Assembly (NCBI GenBank): GCA_030522415.1
Contig: CM060104.1
Location: 17,473,729-17,537,728, forward strand
DNA from: Channallabes apus
Lineage: Eukaryota > Chordata > Actinopteri > Siluriformes > Clariidae
Direction of reading: 5' to 3'
Length of the DNA stretch: 64,000 nucleotides
This document shows positions 36,279 to 47,526 of this stretch, one piece after another. A program made the position numbers and the translations under genes. Positions within the stretch are counted from its first letter, which is position 1. The number at the start of each line of letters is the position of its first letter. The notes under the pieces are model-generated. The model did not search any database. It saw nothing but the letters and a program-made list of their open reading frames with translations, and was not told where the DNA came from.

Positions 36279-37895
36279 CAGTGGTGTGAAAAACTATTTG
36301 CCCCCCTCCTGATTTCTTATTCTTTTGCATGTTTGTCACACAAAATGTTTCTGATCATCAAACACATTTAACTATTAGTCAAAGATAACACAAGTAAACA
36401 CAAAATGCAGTTTTTAAATGAGGGGTTTTATAATTTAGGGAGGAAAAAAATCCAAACCTACCTGGCTCTGTGTGAAAAAGTAATTGCCCCCTGAACCTAA
36501 TAACTGGTTGGGCCACCCTTAGCAGCAATAACTGCAATCAAGCGTTTGCGATAACTTGCAACGTGTCTTTTACAGCGCTCTGGAGGAATTTTGGCCCACT
36601 CATCTTTGCAGAATTGTTGTAATTCAGCTTTATTTGAGGGTTTTCTAGCATGAACCGCCTTTTTAAGGTCATGCCACAACATCTCAATAGGATTCAGGTC
36701 AGGACTTTGACTAGGCCACTCCAAAGTCTTCATTTTGTTTTTCTTCAGCCATTCAGAGGTGGATTTGCTGGTGTGTTTTGGGTCATTGTCCTGCTGCAGC
36801 ACCCAAGATCGCTTCAGCTTGAGTTGACGAACAGATGGCCGGACATTCTCCTTCAGGATTTTTTGGTAGACAGTAGAATTCATGGTTCCATCTATCACAG
36901 CAAGCCTTCCAGGTCCTGAAGCAGCAAAACAACCCCAGACCATCACACTACCACCACCATATTTTACTGTTGGTATGATGTTCTTTTTCTGAAATGCTGT
37001 GTTACTTTTACGCCAGATGTAACGGGACACGCACCTTCCAAAAAGTTCAACTTTTGTCTCGTCGGTCCACAAGGTATTTTCCCAAAAGTCTTGGCAATCA
37101 TTGAGATGTTTTTTAGCAAAATTGAGACGAGCCTTAATGTTCTTTTTGCTTAAAAGTGGTTTGCGCCTTGGAAATCTGCCATGCAGGCCGTTTTTGCCCA
37201 GTCTCTTTCTTATGGTGGAGTCGTGAACACTGACCTTAATTGAGGCAAGTGAGGCCTGCAGTTCTTTAGATGTTGTCCTGGGGTCTTTTGTGGCCTCTCG
37301 GATGAGTCATCTCTGCGCTCTTGTGGTAATTTTGGTCAGCCGGCCACTCCTGGGAAGGTTCACCACTGTTCCATGTTTTTGCCATTTGTGGATAATGGCT
37401 CTCACTGTGGTTCGCTGGAGTCCCAAAGCTTTAGAAATGGCTTTATAACCTTTACCAGACTGATAGATCTCAATTACTTTTGTTCTCATTTGTTCCTGAA
37501 TTTCTTTTGATCTTGGCATGATGTCTAGCTTTTGAGGTGCTTTTGGTCTACTTCTCTGTGTCAGGTAGCTCCTATTTAAGTGATTTCTTGATTGAAACAG
37601 GTGTGGCAGTAATCAGGCCTGGGGGTGACTACAGAAATTGAACTCAGGTGTGATAAACCACAGTTAAGTTATTTTTTAACAAGGGGGGCAATCACTTTTT
37701 CACACAGGGCCATGTAGATTTGGAGTTTTTTTTCTCCCTTAATAACGTAAACCTTCATTTAAAAACTGCATTTTGTGTTCAATTATGTTATCTTTGACTC
37801 ATAGTTAACGGTTTTTGATGAGCAGAAACATTTAAGTGTGACAAACATGCAAAAGAATAAGAAATCAGGAAGGGGGCAAATAGTTTTTCACACCA

Positions 37896-37898
<3 letters not shown>
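36279..37898 (-). mobile_element. Nearly intact Tc1-like transposon (1620 bp), copy 1
   Basis: The inverted repeats begin CAGTGGTGTGAAAAACTATT at 36279 and end with the mirror at 37898; about 200 bases at each end are mirrored. Each end is flanked by TA within a TA repeat, as Tc1 elements require. One transposase frame lies on the minus strand. The element is nested in the hAT-like element and is one of two copies of this family in the window. Confidence 0.93.
36497..37519 (-). pseudogene. Tc1 transposase, full length with one internal stop
   Basis: 340 codons from the ATG at 37519 to the stop at 36497-36499. The N-terminus MPRSKEIQEQMRTKVIEIYQ leads into helix-turn-helix domains (YKAISKALGLQRTTVRAIIH). 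The catalytic DD34E triad is present: Asp in WTDE (37061-37063), Asp in QQDNDPKH and Glu in LNPIEMLW, with 34 residues between the last two. The protein ends AAKGGPTSY. The sole defect seen is TGA at 37307-37309 (codon 71), where copy 2 has CAA (Gln). Confidence 0.92.

Positions 37899-37932
<34 letters not shown>
37899..37932 (+). repeat. (TA)n microsatellite at Tc1 border
   Basis: TA units continue from the right end of the Tc1 copy; a shorter TA run (about 36265-36278) lies at its left end. Confidence 0.92.
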
Positions 37933-37935
<3 letters not shown>

Positions 37936-38093
37936 ATATAAGCGGGTATAAACATAGTAAGGGGCCATCTGATTGGTCAAATTTGGACACACAAATGCTT
38001 GGCACATAAAGTATTTTTCGCAACTCTTTGCGATATGGTTATCGCACATGCCATTATCGCGATAACAATATTTTTCGATATATCGTGCAGCCC

Positions 38094-38095
<2 letters not shown>

Positions 38096-38176
<81 letters not shown>
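38096..38176 (+). repeat. (CA)40 microsatellite
   Basis: Long CA repeat directly right of the hAT-like element; together with 35309-35346 it is probably one original microsatellite split by the insertion. Confidence 0.96.
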
Positions 38177-38180
<4 letters not shown>

Positions 38181-39260
38181 AACCCATACCTTTAAATTAT
38201 AATTTTTTTTCTGAAGGTGCAGATGTTTGTTTTCTCTACACCTCTTGAAGTTTCCAGTAGCTGCACTGGCCAGACATTGGCCAGACAAACAGACACAAGA
38301 GCGAGATTTCTGCCAGACAGCAGACAGCCACAGGATCAATCAATAGGAAAAACCACCGTGAAGTCATTCCCCTGCCAGACATCGGAAAGGCATGACCCAT
38401 CCTTCCCTACAGCTCCTGTCTCCTAGAACAATGGTCCACATACACAGCTCAGCTCGTCCTCCTTAGAAATCATTCATATGGAAAGAGGAGGGGGAAAAAA
38501 CATTCATTTCTTTCTGCTCTGTTCTTTCACATATCTAGTCTTAACTGCGAACTAACTCTGACAACCCTGCAGAATTACTCAGAATATCACGAAGCCATCT
38601 CATCTTCTGTCTCACGTTTCAAGTTATGAATAAAAGTAAACACTACATGTGTTCAGTCTCTCTCCACCTCTCTCCCTCTTCCATTAATAATTTAGTTTGT
38701 TATTGAGAAACCTAACCTGCACTGGTATTGACAGAAATTCTAGCAGGCCCCCTGTGGAAGGGCGTCATAATTGGAAAGTGGAGTGTGTGCAGGAGGAGCT
38801 GGCAGAGCAGCAGGAAGAGCTTGACTCTCACACTTCTGCATACAGCTCTATTTTTATAGTCTGTTCTAGGTCTTCAAAAACCACTGCCTGGGACTTGACT
38901 GCAATAGTCATCACAGGGACGCACGCAAGATCCCACACGTGTGCGCATGCACGCACAGGCACACACACACAACCGGGAAAAAAAAAAAACAACAACAACA
39001 ACAAACACCAAAAGAGTATTCCCTAAGGAGGCGAGCAAGTGGGTAAGCAGGGATGAGCAGTGCTGATTGGGAGAAGGCTTAGACAGAGAGTCTTTATCAA
39101 AGAGCTGCAGAGCACTTGTCGAAGCGGCATGACGCACACACCCACTCAGTCATCAAACTGAGCCCGGCGCCACACGATTCCAATTAGAGTGATAGACAGA
39201 CACACAGACAGGTGAAAGTGAGTGAGTGAAAGAAAGAAAGAAAGAAAGAAAGAAAAAGAA
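38177..39260. other. Non-coding, no gene seen
   Basis: No recognised element. A tetranucleotide GAAA repeat lies at about 39230-39262. Confidence 0.5.
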
Positions 39261-39264
39261 AGAG

Positions 39265-39990
39265 ATTATGGAGTATGACAAAGTATGGTGCAGTAATGTG
39301 GAGTGCATCAGGGCACATAGACTGGTAGAATAGAATGAGTAGAACAGAGTAGGATGGAGTGTAAAATTATGCTAGAGTAGAGCAAAGTGACCTAATAAAA
39401 AAAAAAAGTAAGTCAGACTATAGAGTATAGTGCAGTATAGTGGAGTAAAGTGGAGCGTGGCAGAATAAATCAAAGTCCTGGATGATGCAAAGTAATGTGG
39501 AGTGGTTTCAATCAAAGCATGGAGTATTGTGGAGCTGGATGGATGGAGTAAAGTGGAGGAAGATGGAATAGAATAGAGAGTAATCGTGTAGAGTGGAACA
39601 GAGTGGTGTAAAGTGGAGAAGGATGGAGTAGAATGGAGCAGGGTGGAGTAAGACGGAGAAAGATGGAGTAAGACGGAGCAGGGTGGAGTAAGACGGAGAA
39701 AGATGGAGTAGAATGGAGATTAATCGAGTAGAGTGGAGCAGAGTGGAGTAAGATGGAGAATAATCAAGTAAAGTCGAGCAGGGTGGAGTAAAGTGGAGAA
39801 TAATCGAGCAGGATGGAGTAGAATGAAGAATAATGGAGTAGACTGGAGCAGGGTGGAGTAAAGTGGAGAAGGATGGAGTAGAGTGAAATAGAGTAGAGAG
39901 GATTATGGAAGAGTGGGGAGCGGTTAGATAAAAGGAGTAGAATGTAGTTGAGGAGTATTGCAAAGTAGAGTGCAGCACTGTGAAGTAGAA
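39265..39990 (+). repeat. Purine-rich degenerate minisatellite (GGAGT/GGAGA units)
   Basis: About 700 bases are built from variants of TGGAGTAGAG, AGTGGAGCAG, GGTGGAGTAA and GATGGAGAAT with a period of five to ten bases. The plus strand is almost free of C. The minus strand carries a long open frame of S, T, L, H and P residues that reflects the repeat, not a gene. Confidence 0.85.
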
Positions 39991-40365
39991 TCTGGTGAAG
40001 TAGGAAGAAGCAGAATGGAAAAGGGGGCAACACTTTCTCATATATGCATGTGCATGTATGAGCGAGTGTGTGTGTGTGTATGCGTGTGTGTGTGTATCAG
40101 TTATGTCATTATTTTTCTCCAATGCTCTATTTCCACAAAGCAAAAGAAACTAGCAGATTAAAATGATACTCAGCTCAGTCCTGCTGAGAAGATGAAATGC
40201 TCGGCTTAAGGAGAGAGAAAGACGAAGAGTGAGACAGAAATGCAAAGACACACATACAGAATAGGATGCAGAAGGACAGAGAGAGCACAAGACAGGGAGC
40301 TTGCTTTATTTATAGGTTGCATCTCCTCTTCAGATCACAACATCAAAGCCTTTCCCCACATAGCA

Positions 40366-40368
<3 letters not shown>

Positions 40369-40400
<32 letters not shown>
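40369..40400 (+). repeat. (TG)n microsatellite
   Basis: About 16 TG units, followed by CTAT/CTGT-rich sequence. Confidence 0.9.
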
Positions 40401-40401
<1 letters not shown>

Positions 40402-40889
40402 CTATCTGTCTCTGTGTATTTATCTCTCCATCTATCTATAGTGAGAAAGAAGGGTAGATCCCTAGATGAACAGCTACATAAATATTGTAGATAGACAGAC
40501 AGATCGATTGATTGATAGATCGACTGATAGATATATGGATAGAAATATATGGAATGTGTGCATAATATTATACACTATGCATGTGAAAGAGAGTGTGTGT
40601 TATTTTCAGTGAGCTCCCAATAAAGTTTGATGAATATTCATGAATGTGTACACACAAACATGCGCACAAGTTTTCTCAGAGAGAGAGAGAGACACAGTCA
40701 GTCAGTCAGTCAGAAAGTAGAAACCGCAAGCTCTGTGTTAGAGGTCTGCAATGCAAACATGCCAAGCTCAACTCCACTGTGTCTACTAAAGTGCATCTGG
40801 AAGGCAGAGATTTTATTATTATTATTTTTTCAAAAACACACATACAAATATAACTCTGAAGTTCAATACTGTATTATGATTATGATTAT

Positions 40890-41115
40890 TATTATAATAT
40901 ATTCATACTGCCTGCCGAGTCTGGGTCCTCTCAAGGTTTCTTTCTATTGCCATGTCAGGGAGTTTTTCCTTGCCACCGTCACACTCATCAGGGACAATCT
41001 GATCATTTTGATTCATACTTTTTTTTTCTCACATTTCCATAATTTTCTTTTGGTTCTGTAAAGTTGCTTTACGACAATGACCATTGGTAATAGCGCTAAA
41101 CAAAGAATTTAATCT
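40890..41115 (+). repeat. Dispersed teleost repeat, tail portion
   Basis: Carries CTGGGTCCTCTCAAGGTTTC, GGGAGTTTTTCCTTGCCACC, CTCATCAGGGACAATCTGAT, GTAAAGTTGCTTTACGACAA and AGCGCTAAACAAA in the order found in a very common fish interspersed repeat (recalled). Its class is not established here. Confidence 0.6.
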
Positions 41116-41744
41116 TCCAAAATCAGCTACAAAACAGTTAACATGGCAAATATATAGTTAGTTGAGTAACTTGAGTAACCCCTTTCCCATCTATTCCACT
41201 GGCTAGAAGTTCACTTCATGACTAACCTATAATATATAGTACAGTACAGGTACAGTATAAGCTACAGTAACTGCAAATTGGAGCAGTTTTTCATAATAAC
41301 CTCCCCATTATATGCACTCAGCTATAGAGCTATTTTGATGTGAATATACTTTAGTCTAGCAATGGCTTGGGAAGACAAGAGAAAGGCCATTGCAGTGGTC
41401 AGGAATTGAGGTCATTCAGGCGTGAGAGTGAAGCGGCGCTTCTGTATTTTTCATGCGGTAAGGAATGTACAACGTTACTGTAATATGCAAAAAGCAGCTA
41501 ATATGAGCTTGCAAGTAAAAGTAACAGCAAGGTTAACCCAGCACTCTGTTTAAAAAAATAAAAAATAAATAGCACTATGAACATAGGTAGTAGTGTTTTT
41601 TAACCAAATTTCATTTGTTTCAAATGAATGAATAAAAATATCCCTTATAATTAATGAAGCGAGTTACAAAGCAAGTCCCATCATCTGTAACAGAATGTAA
41701 ATCTATGTATTGTCACTAAAATAGATGCTCTGGGAATAATACAT

Positions 41745-42213
41745 TATGGAGCGATATCGCGGACAATATTCAAATGCAATTGCAAATTGCATTTGCAATT
41801 GCGTTTCCCATATGTGGACGCACAAAGTGTGCCATAATTCAAATGCAATTGCAAACTTTGCATTACCGTTTGCTGATTCGCCTTTGCGAGCGCACACTGA
41901 TTGCCAAATTTCAAATGAAAAAACAAAGTCCATTTGTATTTCCCAGGTCTTACACGTCATGAACCTGTCATATTTAAACAGAAAAATCAATCACCACGTT
42001 TGCTTTTTCACTTTCTCTGCGCCGCGCGTCAAGCCGGCCAAAATTCAAACGCAATCGCTAATCCATTTGCAATTGCATTTCCAACACGTTACACAGAAAC
42101 CTGTCAATCAGCGTCAGGGGCGGGTCTATACTGTGGGGCGGGATTGTATGGGGAGTGACGTCACTCGCACTCGCCGACCAAGAGGGGGATATTTGAGCAC
42201 TGGAGGTGAACCG
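41745..42213 (+). repeat. Left terminal inverted repeat arm
   Basis: 469 bp arm with GCAATTGC at 41776-41783, 41795-41802, 41845-41852 and 42069-42076. It ends at GGTGAACCG, where arm identity stops. An open frame of 157 codons runs through it and has a counterpart in the other arm; no protein family is recognised. Confidence 0.9.
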
Positions 42214-42221
42214 CGGTAAGG

Positions 42222-42782
42222 TGTTATGCGCTAAAATGCCTCCCTGCCACTGATTGCACCCCCACAAAATCTCTGTCAAATATATTAGGACATCACAATC
42301 AAAAATTCATATTATTATTATCAAATATATTATACAGTATGAGTATTATCAAATATATTATTTCTATTATAATTAACCCTAGGCACGTGACATATTAATA
42401 CACGGAAATTAAGACACATAATACAAATTCGCATATAATGTTTATTTTGTGGCACATTTAATTTGCAGGGGTTTGCCATGTAATACAAAAATGTTTACCC
42501 TAAACAAATATTGTTTATGATGATAAATTACACGAAGCGATTTTTATTATAAATAAGGAATATACAAAATATACATGTATATGAAAAAATATATATATAA
42601 TTAATATATTTTCCCCATATAGTATATAAACATACACTACGTGTTTTTTTATATAGCTTATTTTATAATCAATCATCACCTAATCAATCATAAACCTATT
42701 AATTTATGTTGTAATATAATATTTGATAGTGGTTATGTTGGAGGGGGCAATCCCTGGCAGGGAGGCATTTTAGTGCATAACA
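42222..42782. mobile_element. Inner inverted-repeat element (MITE candidate)
   Basis: Left arm TGTTATGCGCTAAAATGCCT (from 42222) and right arm ending at 42782 are inverted copies for about 43 bases (TCCCTGCCA...GATTGC...CCCC). The 475-base centre is AT-rich. It lies directly inside the left long arm of the larger element. A target duplication is not clear. Confidence 0.65.
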
Positions 42783-42821
42783 TTACAAAAAAATCAATAG
42801 CTTTTTCATTATGTGGATTAC

Positions 42822-43036
42822 ACATGTAAAACCAGTTGTACTATAATCCACTCTATCACTGCTAATAACTACAACATTTTTCTCATTAAGTTTGATTTCA
42901 TTTTTCTTTTCTTTTTGCAAAAAAATTTATTTAAAAAATTAACAACTGAATTAAAATCAAACTGAATATTGCAAAGGGAATGGTTGTAGTTATGAGCAAG
43001 GGTAGAGTGTATTATAGTACAGTTGGTTTTACATTT
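42822..43036. repeat. Palindromic hairpin, about 78 bp arms
   Basis: 42822-42897 and 42956-43036 are inverted copies (ATGTAAAACCA...TGTACTATAAT...CACTCTA...ATAACTACAAC...AGTTTGAT) with about 85 percent match by eye and a 58-base AT-rich loop. It is non-coding and may be a small foldback element or the core of an older MITE. Confidence 0.7.
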
Positions 43037-43540
43037 GAAATTTCTATAGGAAAAAAAGTTATTGGATTTTGTTGATTTAATTGTCATTTTTTTTAATCTT
43101 TACACCCCGACTCTCATTTAACAAATTCTGTTTTATTGCCACAAGAATTGTCTGTGTAATCATTTATTTGAAAATGTACATTAAAATAATTATAAATCAA
43201 TTAAACAAACAAAAATAAATAAACAAATAATCCATACTGTAGCCTAACAGTGTAATATATTTGATGTCCTCTGAGGTATTTCTCTGTAATCTTGTGCATT
43301 CTTCTGTAAATAAACGCTTGGGTCTTGGTCATGCACTTTTTAGACGGTCCCTTAGTGACTCCATCGGTATAAAGCACCGGTACGCAGCGTTTCTGAAAGA
43401 TTTAGCTCCAGCAGGCTGTAACAGGAGAAGATCTAAAAATATTTTTATTTGTAAAAACTTCTCTGTCCACTCCGGAGCAAGAAAATATGCGATTTGTCAT
43501 TTTTGTGTGTTTATTTCTTGATAAACAAATGAGATAATCT

Positions 43541-44015
43541 CGGTTCACCTCCAGTGCTCAAATATCCCCCTCTTGGTCGGCGAGTGCGAGTGACGTCACT
43601 CCCCATACAATCCCGCCCCACAGTATAGACCCGCCCCTGACGCTGATTGACAGGTTTCTGTGTAACGTGTTGGAAATGCAATTGCAAATGGATTAGCGAT
43701 TGCGTTTGAATTTTGGCCGGCTTGACGCGCGGCGCAGAGAAAGTGAAAAAGCAAACGTGGTGATTGATTTTGCTATTTAAATATGACAGGTTCATGACGT
43801 GTAAGACCTGGGAAATACAAATGCAAATGGACTTTGTTTTTTCATTTGAAATTTGGCAGTCAGTGTGCGCTCGCGAAGGCGAATCAGCAAACGGTAATGC
43901 AAAGTTTGCAATTGCATTTGAATTATGGCACACTTTGTGCGTCCACATATGGGAAACGCAATTGCAAATGCAATTTGCAATTGCATTTGAATATTGTCCG
44001 CGATATCGCTCCATA
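43541..44015 (-). repeat. Right terminal inverted repeat arm
   Basis: 475 bp, the inverted copy of 41745-42213 with one extra 6 bp unit (AAATGC repeated, near 43817-43828) and scattered substitutions. Confidence 0.9.
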
Positions 44016-44123
44016 ATACATGAAAATGCTAGTCTGTAATCAGAAGTTTAAAAAAAAAAAAAAAAAAAAAAACATCAAAGGGTTAAAAAAAAAAAAAAAA
44101 AGCAAGCTTGGAAATATGCCTTT

Positions 44124-44124
44124 A

Positions 44125-44164
<40 letters not shown>
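44124..44164 (+). repeat. (ATT)n microsatellite
   Basis: About 13 ATT units, preceded by two A runs at 44051-44072 and 44086-44101. Confidence 0.95.
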
Positions 44165-44165
<1 letters not shown>

Positions 44166-45111
44166 GGCAAAAAAGTGCAAGACAGTTAAAGACTAGACAG
44201 CCAGTGCATGAGCAGTAGATATATCCTGGCCCTGAGCAATCCCAAGTGCTCTGCAGTAAACATGTATCTTGTGGATTACTGTCAATTACTTCAAGTTGTG
44301 ATGGTGTCTCCTGTAACGTCATGACACAAACGTACAGTAGCTAGCAGGGGAAACTCGATATTCCAGCAAAGAAATGGAAATCAGGAGCAGTAACATTGCT
44401 GGAGGCATTGGTGTACTGTACACTCAAGCACTAAGCAGCGGGAGCATCAAATATCTGACTTCAGCCACCACCATCACCATCACACTAGCCAGAACTACGG
44501 CAGGCTCTCTCACACGCTAGCGCACATGAAGAACCCTAAGACAAACAAGTTAGTCCAAACTGGAGCCATCTGCCAGCGCTCAAGATCTCAATATACTTAA
44601 GAGCTCACTTTTATTCTCCGACTGTGTGTAATGGCATTTTAAAACCACGAACCAACAAAACAGCAAAACAACCAATACTGACTGAAATGGCATTTTCTGC
44701 CACTCTCGCCTCTCAGGCAAACCGCCGAGAGTGAAGCTCATTGAATCACAAGAGGTCTGCGGTGTGTAGTAAACCAGTAAATGATAGTACTCTGCGGGTT
44801 CTGTGCTGCAGCGGGGGAATCTATGTGTGTGTAAGGGAGAGATAAGGCCTGTGATGTCTCCGATAGCTTTGAAACAGTCTCAGTAGCGGGTCTATAACAA
44901 AATGTGTGGTGACGTCTCCATTAAGTAAGATCCCTCTGATGGTTGTTTCATCTCATGAGCATGTGTCCATTAATACAGCTTCAGAGACTCGACCTGCTCA
45001 TGCAGAGTTATCTCCATGTCCTGTCATTTCTTGTATATGGTGTCAAGTCCTTTCTGATTGATTTATTTCAGATCATTTTGTATTCCTTCCTTCTAAGAAA
45101 GATTACTATTG

Positions 45112-45676
45112 CCTCTTTTCCACTGCATAGTACGGCATAGCACGGTTCAGTACAGCTCACTTCGGTTCGGCTCAGTTCGGCTCGGTTTGCGCTTCCACTG
45201 CAGTTTAGAGTGCAGGATTATTCACGTGTCGTTATAGTTGCGGCGCCTCTACTGCCGTGACATCATCGTAAATGCACCACAAACAAACACACAACAATGG
45301 AGCATATCGACGGCATGGTGTTCTTCCTTCTCAGCATGTGGATGTTTTTAACAGCGAGACGAAGGAGTTTGTTTCAAAAGAGGCCGACGGTTAATACAAA
45401 AAGGTGCGTCCGATCCTTCTCTGGCTGTTCTAAATATAGCGGGTCTGTTGTGTCTCGTGTCGCAAGTTCAGTGACGCAGTGATGACGATTTTCTCTGGCC
45501 AATCAGTGACCAGCAGAGTTTACACGTCACGTTTTGGTAACAGTTCAGCGCGCTTGGAACCTCGGCTGAGATGGTACTAAAAAAAGGACCAGGTACCAGG
45601 TACTGTTCCCAGTGGAAAACCCCCCAAAAGTGAATTGAACTGAACCGTGTCGTGCCGTATGAAACCTGGAAAAAGT
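45112..45676. mobile_element. MITE with 40 bp inverted repeats
   Basis: The left end CCTCTTTTCCACTGCATAGT leads to ACGGCATAGCACGGTTCAGT. The right end mirrors this (CTTTTTCCAGGTTTCATACG, then GCACGACACGGTTCAGT on the minus strand). Internally it is GC-rich with no complete gene; a short frame starting at 45297 has no known motif. The form resembles common fish PIF/Harbinger-type MITEs, but the target duplication was not resolved. Confidence 0.65.
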
Positions 45677-46251
45677 AGAACTCTCAGCTATGAAACCCGT
45701 ACCAAGCCCGCATGCTAAGGACATGTAGATTTGGCTTGGGGTAGCACTTTCAGAAGCAGCGGGATCAACTCGTAGCTCAATACAGACAGAGAGAGGCGTC
45801 AAGGTTAGGCTTTCATTAATCCAAAAAACACACTGCATATGCGGAGTTCTAATCAAGATCTACTCTCTGACCTTGGACACTCTTGACCGATTCTTGCCAA
45901 TACAGCACCTCACAGCACAATAGAATCTCATTATTAACATACACAATTGAAAAAAGCTTGAGCAAGAATATGTAGAAAGTTATATGGTACAGTAGAGCAC
46001 TTCAACTGATAAGAGGACAAAGTGCAGGTCTTTCAATTCCCTTCAACGTTTTCATTTTCTGCGATGAGCATGCGCGCACACACACGCACACACACACAAC
46101 TGAACAGTCTCTGAAAGCTAATCAGGAAGAAAAGGAAGCATGTAGAAATCAAGTGACAGCTGCATTGTCCTGCGCATCCCAGCAGGTGCCGACCAACAAT
46201 GGGTGCACTATTTTCAAATGAATGATATTCCAATCAGAGTTGCTGACTGTG

Positions 46252-46254
<3 letters not shown>

Positions 46255-46296
<42 letters not shown>
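46255..46296 (+). repeat. (GA)n microsatellite
   Basis: About 20 GA units. Confidence 0.95.
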
Positions 46297-46301
<5 letters not shown>

Positions 46302-46642
46302 GTAGACATACCCACAATGTGTGTATGTTTCAAGGTGATGCTCCCATCATGCTTGTGCGTTCCAACCTCCACCCTCAAATTAAACACTTCATCATATTGT
46401 CTATTCCCCAGGGAACAAGCAAACCACTTCTCTATATATCTCTACTTAAAATAATGTGCACTCAGGACTGCAGATAAGGCAGATAATGGAATTACAGTAC
46501 ACATTCGAAGACAAAAATGAAGATATATCCATAATGGGCACAGGGAAATAGGAGTAATAAAGATGTTCTAGAATACAAATAGTTACTTTTAGGTGTAGAT
46601 TAAAGAACAAAAGAGCCAAATTATTTTTAATAGATAATGAGA

Positions 46643-46790
46643 TGAGAATGGGTGGTTCAGTCACCTCGCACCTCAAGGGTCCAGGGTTACGATTCCTGCC
46701 TCGGATCTGTGTGCATGGAGTTTACACGTTGTGGTATGCGGAATGAGTGAGTGAGCAATGAGATCGGTTATCAAGGTTGGTTGAAAAAAC
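46643..46790 (+). mobile_element. Degenerate tRNA-derived SINE fragment
   Basis: Order of blocks GGTGGTTCAGTCACCTCGCA, CAGGGTTACGATTCCTGCC (B-box-like) and TGTGTGCATGGAGTTTACAC, followed by GTGAGTGAG, matches a widespread otophysan SINE (recalled). The A box is eroded and no tail is visible. Confidence 0.55.
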
Positions 46791-47428
46791 AAGCTATCTG
46801 GAGACCCCAAAGCTGTGACAGCACCGCTACCTGCTGCGCCGCACTACCACTCCTCTCACAGTATATGACAAGTAATTAAAAAGTACTGGAATGTAATCAG
46901 GAGATGTTACTGGGTTTGCAAACTTTTTGATTGTCTCTGATTACAATTTTAAATCAGGCAATCAATGTGGCATGGGATGCATTTTGAAAGTATCCTTTCT
47001 CAACTTACATTCTTTCTTACAAACACTCCAATCTCTCTGAACATCATAATACATACAGATGAGTGCAGGAATTTGCATAACACATCATTCATTGGAAAGG
47101 CACTCAAATTTTACATACTCATTATGTCCGAAAAACTATTTCATAAAAATAAAATGTGCAACCAAAGGAACACAACACAGAGTAGATGACATGTCATGAA
47201 GAATTATGATCAATATTGCATATTGCACAAGTGCATCAAAAAAGCCATTTAAAGGATACAGAGTTCCTGTAGTTATATGCGGTTATAAAGACATGTTATT
47301 AGGAACATCTGACTACTGATGAACAGTTGTCACTAGTTATTGTTAAAATGTATAGTTTTTCTCGTTTTGCTCAGGAGTGATCCATTACGAAGCATCTGGT
47401 CACGCCATGAGCAGGTTCCGACTATTTA

Positions 47429-47448
47429 AGAGAGAGAGAGAGAGAGAG

Positions 47449-47526
<78 letters not shown>

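Larger units (their letters stand above)
35347..38095. mobile_element. hAT-like element with nested insertions
   Basis: The ends are perfect inverted repeats, TAGGGCTGCACGATAT at 35347 and its mirror ending at 38095. This is the abundant fish hAT-type terminus. Both borders lie in CA repeat, consistent with an 8 bp ACACACAC duplication but not proving it. The element's own DNA is 35347-35860, about 36242-36278 and about 37899-38095; the rest is a solo LTR and a Tc1 copy. The hAT part has no transposase and is non-autonomous. Confidence 0.75.
41745..44015. mobile_element. 2.27 kb element with long terminal inverted repeats
   Basis: The left arm 41745-42213 (469 bp) and right arm 43541-44015 (475 bp) are inverted copies starting TATGGAGCGATATCGCGG. 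They differ by a 6 bp insertion and a few substitutions. ATACAT flanks both ends directly (41739-41744 and 44016-44021), a probable 6 bp target duplication. Each arm carries four GCAATTGC palindromes. The 1.33 kb centre is AT-rich, non-coding, and holds two further inverted repeats. No transposase is present. The superfamily is unknown to me; 6-7 bp duplications are reported for Dada elements, but nothing else ties it to them. Confidence 0.85.

Noticed and set aside
37888..38339. Frames with long VC or TH runs over the CA repeat
   Set aside because: Microsatellite translations with unrelated flanks.
39508..40143. 211-codon minus-strand open frame rich in S, T, L, H and P
   Set aside because: It is the translation of the GGAGT-type minisatellite; no start context, domain or codon structure beyond the repeat.
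40880..41061. Possible coding tail in the frame at 40627-41061
   Set aside because: It falls in a widespread non-coding interspersed repeat and lacks any domain.
41746..42219. 157-codon open frame, mirrored by a 167-codon frame at 43511-44014
   Set aside because: Both lie in the inverted arms of the same element and match only each other. No recognised domain; one frame is kept by arm identity rather than shown selection.
43261..43521. 86-codon plus-strand frame inside the long-armed element
   Set aside because: No domain or splice context; lies in AT-rich element interior and adjoining the right arm.
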